Shown: in pieces, positions 1 to 8,466 of the stretch
Layout: each line of letters opens with the position of its first letter
Position numbering within the stretch: the stretch's first letter is position 1
NCBI RefSeq assembly: GCF_035515035.1
Contig: NZ_DATJCA010000155.1
Coordinates: 1-55,083, forward strand
Reading direction: 5' to 3'
Length of the DNA: 55,083 nucleotides
Source of the DNA: Gelidibacter sp035515035
GTDB taxonomy: Bacteria; Bacteroidota; Bacteroidia; Flavobacteriales; Flavobacteriaceae
Notes under the pieces: model-generated
The model's input: the letters and a program-made list of their open reading frames with translations, nothing else
Databases searched by the model: none
Told to the model about the DNA's origin: nothing
Program-made: the position numbers and the translations under genes

Positions 1-1308
1 GGCAGTGCTATTATACTAGCCATACTTTCTTTTGTGATCGGAACAACAGACAATCCGTTGGTGGTAGTTACAGGAAGCTTTTTTATTGGCTTCTTTAAAA
101 TGTTTCCAATGATTGAGATGATTTTGCCCGTTATGTTTATTATATCTCCTACGGGAGACAGAGGAAAATTCTACGCAATATTCTATCCTTTGACAATAGG
201 CATCGGGCAATTATCATCTTATTTAATGGCCAATCTGGTGTTTACCAGCAGCTGGCAAGCTCCTTATTTCATTATGTCTGCATTGATGCTTGTTATTGCT
301 GCTTTATCTTTAATATTTCAGCACAACCAGCGTTTCTGTTTCAAAATGCCCTTGTACCAGATTGACTGGTTATTCTTGGGATTGTTAGCCATTTCCGCCA
401 TGTGCTTTAACGTAGGTCTTACCTTTATGCGTCAGCAAGGTTGGTTCAGTTCACCTTTTATTATAGGTGCGCTGTTATTAGGTATAGTATTGTTATTGGC
501 GACTATATTAATACAAAAAACACGCAAACGGAAACTGATAAAATTTGATTTAATCCTCAAAAAGGAAAACGTTTCGCATAGCCTTATTTTACTGATGTTT
601 TTGGGTGTTTATCTTGCAAGTACAAGCATTTTTGTTCAATATACTGTAGGTGTTTTAGGTTACAATAACCTGATTAACGCAAAATTGAATTTATGGATGA
701 TCCCGGGTATTGTTATCGGAGGAGTTTTTGCTTTTTATAGCTTTAAAAACAAGTGGAACCTGAAATACTATATTGCTTCGGGCTTTATAGCATTCTTTCT
801 GCATAGCCTGATGCTCTATCTGCTTATACAGCCACAGATGAACATCGAATACTTCTACATTCCCATGATCTTAAAAGGTGTGGGAATGGGGATTCTCTTC
901 ATAGGCATCTGGTTTTACGCTTCGCTGGATCTGGAAATGAACGATATGTTCGGTATTATCGGTATTCTGCTGATGGTACGGACTTTTTTTGCAACCGCTT
1001 TTGGCGGAGTTATCATCGGTTGGGCGACTTATCAGGGACAATGGCAGAGCCTGAACGATATTTCTATGCATCTGGATGCGGGATATTTTGCCAACGGTAT
1101 GAGTATCTATGGAACAACCCAGATCAATGCGATGCTGGCTTCTTTAAAAATAGTCTTAGGCTCTTTGTGCTGGTTTATTATACCCATACTTGTTTTCGTA
1201 CTAACCCACCATTACGGACAGTTCAATTACAGAAGACTGATTTTATTCAGAAAAGTAATCAGAGGCAATAGCATTAAGGGTTATAAATTCAGTAATCAAT
1301 TAACATGA
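1..1308 (+). CDS. MFS multidrug efflux transporter, DHA2-like (5' end outside window)
   Basis: The reading frame is open from the first base, so the N-terminal part is missing. The remaining 435 residues are strongly hydrophobic, with about ten membrane spans and short basic loops such as QKTRKRK, ending in a basic cytoplasmic tail. The layout fits the 14-span drug:H+ antiporter (DHA2/EmrB) branch of the major facilitator superfamily, which exports drugs or amphiphiles across the inner membrane, usually with an HlyD-type adaptor and a TolC-type channel. Those partners would be upstream and are not visible. The last bases overlap the start of the next small gene (ATGA), suggesting translational coupling. 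Substrate unknown; the superfamily call is firm, the subfamily less so. Confidence 0.8.
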   Translation, partial: GSAIILAILSFVIGTTDNPLVVVTGSFFIGFFKMFPMIEMILPVMFIISPTGDRGKFYAIFYPLTIGIGQLSSYLMANLVFTSSWQAPYFIMSALMLVIAALSLIFQHNQRFCFKMPLYQIDWLFLGLLAISAMCFNVGLTFMRQQGWFSSPFIIGALLLGIVLLLATILIQKTRKRKLIKFDLILKKENVSHSLILLMFLGVYLASTSIFVQYTVGVLGYNNLINAKLNLWMIPGIVIGGVFAFYSFKNKWNLKYYIASGFIAFFLHSLMLYLLIQPQMNIEYFYIPMILKGVGMGILFIGIWFYASLDLEMNDMFGIIGILLMVRTFFATAFGGVIIGWATYQGQWQSLNDISMHLDAGYFANGMSIYGTTQINAMLASLKIVLGSLCWFIIPILVFVLTHHYGQFNYRRLILFRKVIRGNSIKGYKFSNQLT

Positions 1309-1556
1309 AATCTAAGACTATGGCTACCTTTTTTAAAATCACTAAAGAACTAAAGGAAAAAATCGAAGATCTACGTGAAGAATATTATGAGTTCTTGGAA
1401 AATAGAAAAATAGAGCAAGCTCTAATAACCCTGGAACTGACTAGCGAAACACGGTCAGATGTTAGCAGAAAAAAGAAATTTAATCAATCTATTTCGAAAT
1501 GCACTTGTTTTAACCTTAACCCTAAAGGGATAGAATTTCTTGTTAGAACTGATTAG
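1305..1556 (+). CDS. hypothetical protein, 83 residues, coupled to the MFS gene
   Basis: I do not recognise this protein. Its ATG overlaps the stop of the upstream transporter by 4 bp, the best reason to think it is translated. The N-terminal half is charged and helical (KELKEKIEDLREEYYEFLEN), probably one amphipathic helix or short coiled coil. The C-terminal half is basic with two close cysteines (KCTCF). There is no signal peptide or membrane span, so it should be cytoplasmic. It could be a small accessory protein of the efflux locus or a spurious frame in accessory DNA. Confidence 0.45.
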   Translation: MKSKTMATFFKITKELKEKIEDLREEYYEFLENRKIEQALITLELTSETRSDVSRKKKFNQSISKCTCFNLNPKGIEFLVRTD

Positions 1557-1590
1557 TTACGAAATTTAATAATGGAAAAATTGATGAGAA

Positions 1591-2382
1591 ATGAAGAGAA
1601 AGATGAAAATCCATTTAGATTACTTACATCTAAATGGATTTATAGCAGACACTATTGACAATTTTGCTACACAGGGACATATTATTCAAAACCATAGAAA
1701 TGAAATTAAGATTTTTGAATACCAAAAAAATAAGTTTGTTGTAAAATCTTTTAAAAAGATTACCATAGCCAATAGGATTATTTATAAATTTCTTAGAAAA
1801 TCTAAAGCCAGACGCTCGTATGAAAATGCCCTTAGATTATTGGATCTCAAAATAGGTACACCTTTTCCCGCTGCTTATGTGGAAGAGAGCTCTGGATTAT
1901 TCTTAAAGAACTCTTATTTTATAAGTTGTTTTGTGGAACATGAAACAGCCGATAGATATCTAACAGAGCGTCCTGATGCACCTTTTTTAGAAGCTATGGG
2001 AGCGTTTTTGTATAATCTTCATAAAAAAGAAGTATTTCATTTTGATTTACACACATCTAATATATTAACGACAAAGGATCATAAAGGGAACTTTGATTTC
2101 TCCTTGGTTGACATTAATCGATTAAAGTTCAAAAAGCCGACTCAACAGAGAAGGGTCAAGAATTTGAATCGACTCTTTCTGCCCTTTGAACAATATTCAA
2201 TCCTTATCTCAAAATATGCAGAGATGGCTGAGTTTGATGTTTTCTCATTTGCTCACAAACAATTATATCAGAGAAAAAAATATCAGATTTTCAAACGTCT
2301 AAAAATCCTGTTTAAAGATTTATATAAAAAATATGTGGCACCTGTAATAAGGAGAAATACGCACAAAGAAGCGATTGACTAA
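1591..2382 (+). CDS. lipopolysaccharide kinase (WaaP/Kdo kinase)-like protein
   Basis: A 263-residue protein with the protein-kinase-like fold used by Kdo and heptose kinases of LPS. The catalytic loop HFDLHTSN starts at residue 150 (Asp152, Asn157), and the metal-binding segment follows as VDIN with Asp174, the order expected for WaaP/KdkA/InaA-type kinases. A Lys-rich N-terminal half would carry the nucleotide-binding lobe. There is no signal peptide, so it should act at the cytoplasmic face of the inner membrane on lipid A-core. It lies 9 bp before the patatin/barrel gene, so both are probably co-transcribed. The substrate could instead be another small molecule or a protein; the kinase fold is better supported than the substrate. 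Confidence 0.7.
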   Translation: MKRKMKIHLDYLHLNGFIADTIDNFATQGHIIQNHRNEIKIFEYQKNKFVVKSFKKITIANRIIYKFLRKSKARRSYENALRLLDLKIGTPFPAAYVEESSGLFLKNSYFISCFVEHETADRYLTERPDAPFLEAMGAFLYNLHKKEVFHFDLHTSNILTTKDHKGNFDFSLVDINRLKFKKPTQQRRVKNLNRLFLPFEQYSILISKYAEMAEFDVFSFAHKQLYQRKKYQIFKRLKILFKDLYKKYVAPVIRRNTHKEAID

Positions 2383-2391
2383 ACTTTTACT

Positions 2392-4635
2392 ATGAAAAAA
2401 TATTTCCTGATCCTTTTTTGTTTAATGTGTTCAATTGCTTTTTCCCAAGAAAGCGAACGTCCCAAAATTGGGCTTACCCTGAGTGGCGGTGGTGCTAAAG
2501 GGCTTGCTCACATAGGATTGTTACAGGCTATTGATTCGGCCGGAGTTAAAGTGGATTATGTCACAGGAACGAGTATGGGCGCTATTGTTGGCGGACTTTA
2601 TGCTGTGGGTTACAGCGGCCAAGAAATAGTAGATATGGCGCGCAAAATAGATTGGGATAAGATACTCACAAATAGATCACCCTATGATTTACTGATACTC
2701 CCAAAGAAAAATAACATGGGAAAATATCTTGAAATCCCTTTGATAGATGGGAAATTATCTTTCCGAAAAGGAGCTTTGGAATCCAATGAACTTTGGTTGA
2801 CGCTCAATGAATTGTTTTTTCCCTACCTGACAACCGCGGATTTTAGTAAATTCCAAAAAGGATTTCGCTGTGTTGCAGCAGACATTGAAAATGGAGATGC
2901 CGTAGTTCTTAAAAACGGTAATATCGTTAAAGCTATTCGTGCAAGTATGGCAATTCCAGTCGCCTTTACTCCCGTCGAAATTGATGAAAAAACCCTTATT
3001 GACGGCGGTATCGCCATGAATTTTCCAGTGTCAGAAGTCAAGGATATGGGCGCGGATTTTGTTATTGGAAGTTCCGTTTCGGGTATTTTATTGCAAAGAA
3101 AGGATATCGATAATCCATTTCAAATGATTTCTCAACTTGCATTCTATAAGGAGAATAAGGATTTTCAGCAACAAGTAAAATCTACAGATATCTTTGTTGA
3201 TTATCCCATTGAAAAATTCAATGCATCAAGTTTTTCGTCCTCAAATGAAATCATTAGCCTAGGGATCAAGAGAGGAAAAGAAATATATCCTCAGTTGAAG
3301 CGGTTCAAGGATTCGCTTGATGCAATTTATGGCAAAGAACCCGTACACAATGAGAAGCGTAAAATGACAAATGAATTGTTTGTTTCAAAAGTTCATGCCA
3401 ACGGACTCAGTAAAAGAGAAGCCGATTTTTTTATGAATATGATGGATTTTCAAGATAATAAAAGTTATTCTTCGGATGTATTCTCCGATAGGATCAGGGA
3501 AGTTTTTGGTTCGGGAAATTTCAGAAAAATAAATTATGAGGCTGTACCAAACAATGAAAGTGACAGTGTAACGGTAACTATTAATTTTGAAAAAGAACCG
3601 CAGCATCTTATTAAAACGGGGTTGAACTATAATTCAGAGCGGGGGATTGCCTTGATACTTGGTTATACGGTATTGGGGTATTCTAATCCATTTTCTGAAA
3701 CCTCTGCCGAAATTGCGATCGGTGAGAATCCACAGTTTAATATACGGAATCTGTATTTCTTTAATAACAAAAGAAACTGGTATCTGGAATCTACTGTAAA
3801 AGCAGAATATACCGACATATCCGTATATAATGAGAACCTCAAAAAATCAGGTTTATATAATCATAAACATTTTGCATTTGAGGTAAACGCCAACAATCTT
3901 ATTACGGGAAATTTTACTATAGGAATAGGTTCTCGCTATGAGTATCTAAAATATTCACCCGAGATTGAAACATTCCCAAGGGCTTATGGGAAAACCAATT
4001 TCCTTACCGGATTTGTTGATTTACATTTTAACAACTTAAACAGTCCTTCCTATCCAAACAGCGGTAATATTATTGATTTTGAAGCTGGCGTAAACTTCAA
4101 TCAACATCCCGATTTTACTTATGATGATGGAAGTTCAGGATCGCCACAACCTTCTCCCTTATTCAGTAAAAAAGCATATTATTCGATACATTATTATTCA
4201 GCTCACTATTTGCCTATTCATAAACATTCCCTATTTTTTAAATTACATTCAGGCATGCATTTTGGAAATAAGCAACCTTTTCTCAACGATTTTATTGTTG
4301 GAGGCAACGCTTTGGTCATACGGAATCAGATTTTATTTCCGGGTTTTCGTGCCAATTCCATTTTCAGCTCCAGCGTGATTGCTCCACAGGTAGGATTTCA
4401 TTATTCTGTGACCAAAAAACTTGTTCTAACCGGAGCGTCAAGCTTTTTGAAATACGATTTTATCACATCTAATTTTATCAATGACGAGAATCAGACGGAC
4501 AGTACAGTTTGGGGTATTGCATTGGCTGCAGGTTATAGATCCTTTATCGGGCCACTAGAAGCTATTTTTATGTATAATGATATAAATAATAATATTTCAG
4601 CCAGTTTTAACATAGGTTATTCTTTAAATTTTTAA
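2392..4635 (+). CDS. patatin-like phospholipase with C-terminal outer-membrane barrel
   Basis: A 747-residue secreted lipid hydrolase. Residues 1-18 form a signal peptide ending SIAFSQ. The patatin domain follows: oxyanion motif GGGAKG at 32-37, nucleophile motif GTSMG with Ser61, and the dyad partner in DGG at Asp204. After about residue 320 comes a POTRA-like stretch and then a surface-antigen/BamA-type beta barrel with alternating aromatic strands, ending in the C-terminal GYSLNF typical of barrel insertion. The architecture matches PlpD-type (type Vd-like) proteins, in which the barrel anchors or exports the phospholipase. Together with the adjacent LPS-kinase-like gene it suggests outer-membrane lipid remodelling; that link is inference. 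Confidence 0.88.
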   Translation: MKKYFLILFCLMCSIAFSQESERPKIGLTLSGGGAKGLAHIGLLQAIDSAGVKVDYVTGTSMGAIVGGLYAVGYSGQEIVDMARKIDWDKILTNRSPYDLLILPKKNNMGKYLEIPLIDGKLSFRKGALESNELWLTLNELFFPYLTTADFSKFQKGFRCVAADIENGDAVVLKNGNIVKAIRASMAIPVAFTPVEIDEKTLIDGGIAMNFPVSEVKDMGADFVIGSSVSGILLQRKDIDNPFQMISQLAFYKENKDFQQQVKSTDIFVDYPIEKFNASSFSSSNEIISLGIKRGKEIYPQLKRFKDSLDAIYGKEPVHNEKRKMTNELFVSKVHANGLSKREADFFMNMMDFQDNKSYSSDVFSDRIREVFGSGNFRKINYEAVPNNESDSVTVTINFEKEPQHLIKTGLNYNSERGIALILGYTVLGYSNPFSETSAEIAIGENPQFNIRNLYFFNNKRNWYLESTVKAEYTDISVYNENLKKSGLYNHKHFAFEVNANNLITGNFTIGIGSRYEYLKYSPEIETFPRAYGKTNFLTGFVDLHFNNLNSPSYPNSGNIIDFEAGVNFNQHPDFTYDDGSSGSPQPSPLFSKKAYYSIHYYSAHYLPIHKHSLFFKLHSGMHFGNKQPFLNDFIVGGNALVIRNQILFPGFRANSIFSSSVIAPQVGFHYSVTKKLVLTGASSFLKYDFITSNFINDENQTDSTVWGIALAAGYRSFIGPLEAIFMYNDINNNISASFNIGYSLNF

Positions 4636-4991
4636 AAGATAAAGGATTTATTTACAGATTTATATACATGAAATTATTAGTGTATCCGTTTATAATACGA
4701 GTATAAAAATCAGCGGCAAACAAAAACATGAGAACGTGAAAGGTATTCGCGGACAAAACAGCAAGTAGCAACGTTGCGTTTCCAGCATAATAATATTTTG
4801 CATTTTTATTGGTCGACTACTTGATTTAATCACAAATCAATTTAAATAGTCCTCAAAGGCAAACGTCATTACTTTTAAGGACTTTGTTTTTATATTAGAT
4901 CTAATAAACACTTCAAATTGACAATAAACTAACTGCCACAACAAGGAATAAAATATTAAAAAGCCGAACCGCCAATATCGTATTTACAATA
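4636..4991 (+). other. gene-free stretch in accessory DNA
   Basis: No intact gene, RNA or repeat is seen in these 356 bases. The frame of the GH79 remnant stays open for a short way upstream of its first GTG, so the right end of this stretch may be decayed coding sequence of that gene. Confidence 0.4.
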
Positions 4992-5213
4992 GTGGGGCTG
5001 ACGGAACCATATGATCTGATGGACAGCTTGTCTCAATTGGCAGACGTTTCATCGTATGACATTTCTCAAAAGGACGAGGCGCTGTACCGAAAACTGTCGC
5101 CCATTAATCTTACCGATAAAAGGTTGATGAATTTGGCAAAAGGACTTGCACCTGCTCATGTACGTGTAAGTGGCACTTGGGCGAATGCTACTTTTTTTCA
5201 GGAACCAAATGAT
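4992..5213 (+). pseudogene. remnant of a glycoside hydrolase family 79 (heparanase-like) N-terminal domain
   Basis: About 70 residues, including DKRLMNLAKGLAPAHVRVSG followed by TWANATFF, resemble the conserved N-terminal segment of GH79 beta-glucuronidases/heparanases. Nothing of the catalytic barrel follows; the frame instead runs into unrelated sequence and then a siderophore-interacting protein. There is no credible start codon or signal peptide. I read it as a gene fragment left after recombination. The family match rests on recalled motif similarity, so the exact family is moderately certain while the truncation is clear. Confidence 0.55.
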
Positions 5214-5324
5214 ACGTTTGAAAACTGCAGAATAAGCAAAATGAATGATGAAATAGATTGGTCTAAAGTTGTAGTCCTCGGTTCATTTTCAAATACTTCA
5301 CGCATAAATATTATAGAAGAAAAT

Positions 5325-5759
5325 ATGAAAGACAGCACCATCCCTTCGGCAAATCCCTTTATTGCCGCTCCCTTTACTGTAGTGCGCAAAGAATATATTA
5401 CACCGCACTACCTGAGAATTTTCTTAACAGGTGAAAGTGTGACTGAAATCGCGGCTACCACGGTAGGGATTAACAATAAAATAATCATTCCTCCGGCTGG
5501 GACATAAAATTTCACAATGCCAAAAATGAATTCTGAAACTCGATCTTGGGAATATCCCCGTACGTATTCAAAACCCATCATACGTACATATACCCACCGC
5601 GGAATTGACTTGGAAAAAAAGGAAATCTGGATTGATTTTGTGGTTCACGGCGATGAAGGACCAGCATCTGCTTGGGCCGCAAATTCAAAACCTGGAGATG
5701 CCTTAGGTGTGATGATGAAGCGAGGGAAAAAAGAACTTTATTCACCTGCCGAACATTAA
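5325..5759 (+). pseudogene. siderophore-interacting protein (FAD-binding ferric-siderophore reductase), broken
   Basis: From the ATG at 5325 the frame encodes the N-terminal FAD-binding domain of a ViuB/SIP-type reductase: FTVVRKEYITPHYLRIFLTG, then the flavin-binding region RTYTHRGIDL and HGDEGPASAWA. A TAA at 5505 interrupts it, but the same frame continues immediately, so this is a nonsense change rather than a frameshift. The gene then stops at ELYSPAEH, where intact homologues continue into the NAD(P)H-binding half; that half is absent, and the recombinase gene lies just beyond. An intact enzyme would release iron from imported siderophores in the cytoplasm; this copy should be inactive. 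Confidence 0.75.
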
Positions 5760-5797
5760 CACCCCATTCAGTTCATGAATCAATCCAATTTTAATTT

Positions 5798-7018
5798 TCA
5801 CCCCAGTATCAATTTCAATTTTTCCATATCCTGGCTTACCTTTTTTTCCACTACTTGTGCATAAATTTGGGTTGTTGTCAATTTCGTATGTCCTAAAAGT
5901 TTTGAAACAGTTTCGATGGGCACACCATTACTTAAGGTAACAGTCGTTGCAAAGGTATGTCGTGCCATGTGAAAGGTAAGATTCTTTTTAATACCACAGA
6001 GATCTGCTATTTCCTTAAGATAGCTGTTCGATTTTTGATTGGACAGTTTGGGTAAAAGACGATCAGTTTCACTAGTCCTTACGTGCTCACTGTATTTCCC
6101 AATCAAATGTCCAGCCTTTGCCAGTAAGGGAATTTTAAACGGAGTGCCAGTTTTTGTTCTCGTTGCCATTATCCAGGGTTTGCCATCTATTCCAATTGCA
6201 ATATTTTCGTTTGTCAATTCTATTATATCACTATAAGATATACCTGTGTAACAACTGAAAACGAATAAATCTCTTACAACAATCAAACGTTCAATTGAGG
6301 AAGTGAGATCTTCAACAGCCTGTAACTCCGTCTTTGTAAGGAAAACCCGTTCTTTCTTCTCAATCTTCATTTTAAAATTGACAAATGGATCCCTGCCGAT
6401 CCATTCCATGCGGTAGGCAAGCGTGACCATCCTTCGCAAACGCTTAATATGCTTCATTGCTGTATTGTTTCCAATTTTGGTTTGCCCTACCTTTGGAATG
6501 TAGGAACGAAGGAAATTTTCAAAACCTATAATAAATCCATAATCCAAATCTGAAAGAGGCACGTCAGGTAGCTTATATTCATCAGAAATATACAATAACA
6601 TATACTGCTGACTAGTCTTATATTGGCCTCTCGTACTCACTTGGAGTTTATGCTGCATCTTATTGTTATAATAATCAATAAGGTCTCGAAAGGTAAAGTG
6701 CTTCTTATCCTCTCCCAAAAATTTAGCCTTAATCATTTGAGAGGTAAACGGCTTATCTGCTGTTTTTAGTTCTTCATAAATCCGATAGATTTTTGATTGC
6801 ACTTCATTCAAATATAAATTTAAAATACGCGAATCCTTATCTTTCCCTTTTGCTCTTTGAGATTTTTCATCCCATGTAGCAATATTGATTTTCCTTTTAA
6901 GACTAATGTTGACACGTTTGCCGTTTGAAGTAATACGCACGTAAATGTTTGCTCGGTCATTTACGGCGCGTTTACCGTATGCCCAGAACAGTACTGAAAA
7001 TGTTGAAGAAGATCTCAT
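5798..7018 (-). CDS. tyrosine recombinase of a Bacteroidota integrative element
   Basis: A 406-residue site-specific recombinase: an N-terminal arm-binding domain (about 1-100), a SAM-like core-binding domain (about 105-210) and a C-terminal catalytic domain. Visible catalytic residues are Lys289 (TRTKTG), His350 and Arg353 (HMARH), His377 (LLGH) and Tyr386 (IYAQV). The position usually held by the first catalytic Arg is Ser261 in CYTGISYSD, a substitution known from the IntDOT-type integrases of Bacteroides conjugative transposons. The gene reads away from the 3' end of tRNA-Asp, the usual placement of an element integrase beside its attachment site. No excisionase or transfer genes are in the window. 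Confidence 0.93.
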   Translation of the reverse strand: MRSSSTFSVLFWAYGKRAVNDRANIYVRITSNGKRVNISLKRKINIATWDEKSQRAKGKDKDSRILNLYLNEVQSKIYRIYEELKTADKPFTSQMIKAKFLGEDKKHFTFRDLIDYYNNKMQHKLQVSTRGQYKTSQQYMLLYISDEYKLPDVPLSDLDYGFIIGFENFLRSYIPKVGQTKIGNNTAMKHIKRLRRMVTLAYRMEWIGRDPFVNFKMKIEKKERVFLTKTELQAVEDLTSSIERLIVVRDLFVFSCYTGISYSDIIELTNENIAIGIDGKPWIMATRTKTGTPFKIPLLAKAGHLIGKYSEHVRTSETDRLLPKLSNQKSNSYLKEIADLCGIKKNLTFHMARHTFATTVTLSNGVPIETVSKLLGHTKLTTTQIYAQVVEKKVSQDMEKLKLILG

Positions 7019-7190
7019 AGTTGTCGTCTTTAATGGTTAAACATTGTATAGACGAAAGTCAAATCAACTATAATAATGGTAGTAAGATACATCATTCTGT
7101 CAACATAATTTAAGACAGCCAAAGATGTTGACGATTTGTGACCTTTCAGAATCAAATAGAACCAAATCTTATGATGGGCTTAAAAACATA

Positions 7191-7222
7191 AAACCCTGTA
7201 AATCATAAGATTTACAGGGTTT
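7191..7222. terminator. perfect 14-bp hairpin between tRNA-Asp and the integrase
   Basis: The arms 7191-7204 and 7209-7222 are exact reverse complements around a 4-base loop (ATAA), with T-rich flanks on the minus-strand exit side. It lies just beyond the 3' end of tRNA-Asp and should stop the tRNA transcript before it enters the element; it may work in both directions. Confidence 0.8.
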
Positions 7223-7247
7223 TGAAGCTTTTTGATTTCCTCTTCTG

Positions 7248-7321
7248 CGGTCTGGACGGGACTCGAACCCGCGACCTCCGCCGTGACAGGGCGGCATTCT
7301 AACCAACTGAACTACCAGACC
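7248..7321 (-). tRNA. tRNA-Asp (GTC anticodon)
   Basis: Read on the minus strand, the 74 bases fold into a complete cloverleaf: acceptor stem GGTCTGG pairing with CCAGACC, discriminator G73, anticodon GTC at 7285-7287, and the TTCGAA T-loop. CCA is not encoded. Gly and Asp discriminators differ, and G73 fits Asp. The 3' end faces the integrase gene, which makes it the likely integration target. Confidence 0.97.
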
Positions 7322-7339
7322 GTTGCGTTAATGCGAGTG

Positions 7340-7370
7340 CAAATATACACTGCATTTTCAATATCGCAAA
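7340..7370 (-). promoter_or_regulatory. promoter of tRNA-Asp
   Basis: On the minus strand TTTG (7367-7370) is followed after exactly 19 bases by TATATTTG (7340-7347), a near-perfect Bacteroidota sigma-A promoter, about 19 bases upstream of the mature tRNA 5' end. Confidence 0.8.
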
Positions 7371-7401
7371 CAATTTAGGTCATTTTTTACAAAATTAATG
7401 C

Positions 7402-8331
7402 TTACTTAAATTTTCCGCGCTCTACCATGTATGTTGTCAGGATTTTATCAAAATCTTTTGTAATGTCCGCCTCCACATATTTAATTTGATATTGGCCACA
7501 CTTAAGACGTAATTCATCAAAATAGGAACCTACAGCTTCTTCATACGCCTCTTTAATTGTTTCCGGATACAAATTGATGTGCTCGCCTGTTTCAACATCT
7601 ATAAAGCGTTTTGGCGTATTCTCAAAATCAAAAGTCAATTCCTTGTCTTTATCAAACACATGAAATAAGACCACTTCGTGTTTTTTATGTTTTAAGTGCC
7701 GTAAGGCTTCAAACAATTTCTCTTGATCTGTAGTGGTCTGGAACATATCCGTAAAAAAGAAAATCAAAGATCTCCGATGGATTTTTTCCGCAATTTGATG
7801 GAGATAGGTATAGGTTTCAGTCTGCTTGTTTACAGGTTTTGAAACCACCGTTTTGCTCAACTCACTCAATAACATTTGATGGTGCCGTTCACTGCCTTTT
7901 TCGGGTGCGTAATAATCGTAAGCATCGCTGTAAATACTCATGCCTACCGCATCCCGCTGTTTTTTAAGAATATGCATTAAACTGGCAGAAGCCAATGCTG
8001 AAAACGCGATTTTATTCAGATTGTTGATCGAGAACTCGGTCATTTCCGGATAATGCATGGAGCTACTGTTATCAATAATCAAATGGCAACGTAAATTGGT
8101 TTCCTCATCATAGCGCTTGGTAAACAGTTTATCTGTTTTGGCATATAATTTCCAATCGATATGTTTTGTGCTCTCGCCTTGATTATAAATCTTATGCTCG
8201 GCAAACTCTGCCGAAAACCCATGAAACGGACTCTTGTGCATCCCGGCAATAAAACCTTCAACCACCTGTTTGGCGAGAAGTTCAAGGTTTTTAAAACCTC
8301 CTGTTTTATTGAGTTCTGCTTGTAAATTCAT
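7402..8331 (-). CDS. DUF58 domain protein with von Willebrand A-like fold
   Basis: A 309-residue protein of the DUF58 family. The N-terminal signature (GFSAEFAEHKIYNQGES, then HIDWKLYAKTDKLFTKRY) is characteristic, and a MIDAS-like DNSSSM motif near residue 90 marks the VWA-like domain. DUF58 proteins normally accompany a MoxR ATPase and BatA/BatB membrane proteins in a complex linked to envelope stress or metal-protein assembly; none of these is next to it here. I place the start at the ATG at 8331 rather than the TTG one codon upstream. The family is certain, the cellular job is not. Confidence 0.88.
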   Translation of the reverse strand: MNLQAELNKTGGFKNLELLAKQVVEGFIAGMHKSPFHGFSAEFAEHKIYNQGESTKHIDWKLYAKTDKLFTKRYDEETNLRCHLIIDNSSSMHYPEMTEFSINNLNKIAFSALASASLMHILKKQRDAVGMSIYSDAYDYYAPEKGSERHHQMLLSELSKTVVSKPVNKQTETYTYLHQIAEKIHRRSLIFFFTDMFQTTTDQEKLFEALRHLKHKKHEVVLFHVFDKDKELTFDFENTPKRFIDVETGEHINLYPETIKEAYEEAVGSYFDELRLKCGQYQIKYVEADITKDFDKILTTYMVERGKFK

Positions 8332-8361
8332 CAATTTAGATATTAGACCGCTTCGCTTTTA

Positions 8362-8437
8362 GAATCAAGAATCAAGATTGGTCTTTTCTTTAATTAAATT
8401 CAATTAAAAAAGAGACATTAATCTTGATTCTTGATAC
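8362..8437. repeat. long imperfect inverted repeat downstream of clpP
   Basis: The outer arms 8362-8379 and 8420-8437 match at 17 of 18 positions; inside them 8381-8395 and 8402-8416 pair at 13 of 15. Together they form a hairpin of roughly 75 bases between two same-strand genes. It may terminate or stabilise the clpP transcript. The arms themselves are built from 7-bp units (AATCAAG). Confidence 0.75.
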
Positions 8438-8438
8438 C

Positions 8439-8466
8439 TAGTACTTAATACTTGCTACTAAATACT
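8439..8466. repeat. four degenerate 7-bp units touching the clpP stop codon
   Basis: Four consecutive heptamers end in TACT (TAGTACT, TAATACT, TGCTACT, AAATACT). The last unit reaches the first base of the clpP stop codon. Confidence 0.75.

Noticed and set aside
5198..5389. A minus-strand reading frame inside the broken GH79/SIP region
   Set aside because: It is antisense to recognisable protein sequence and has no supporting features.
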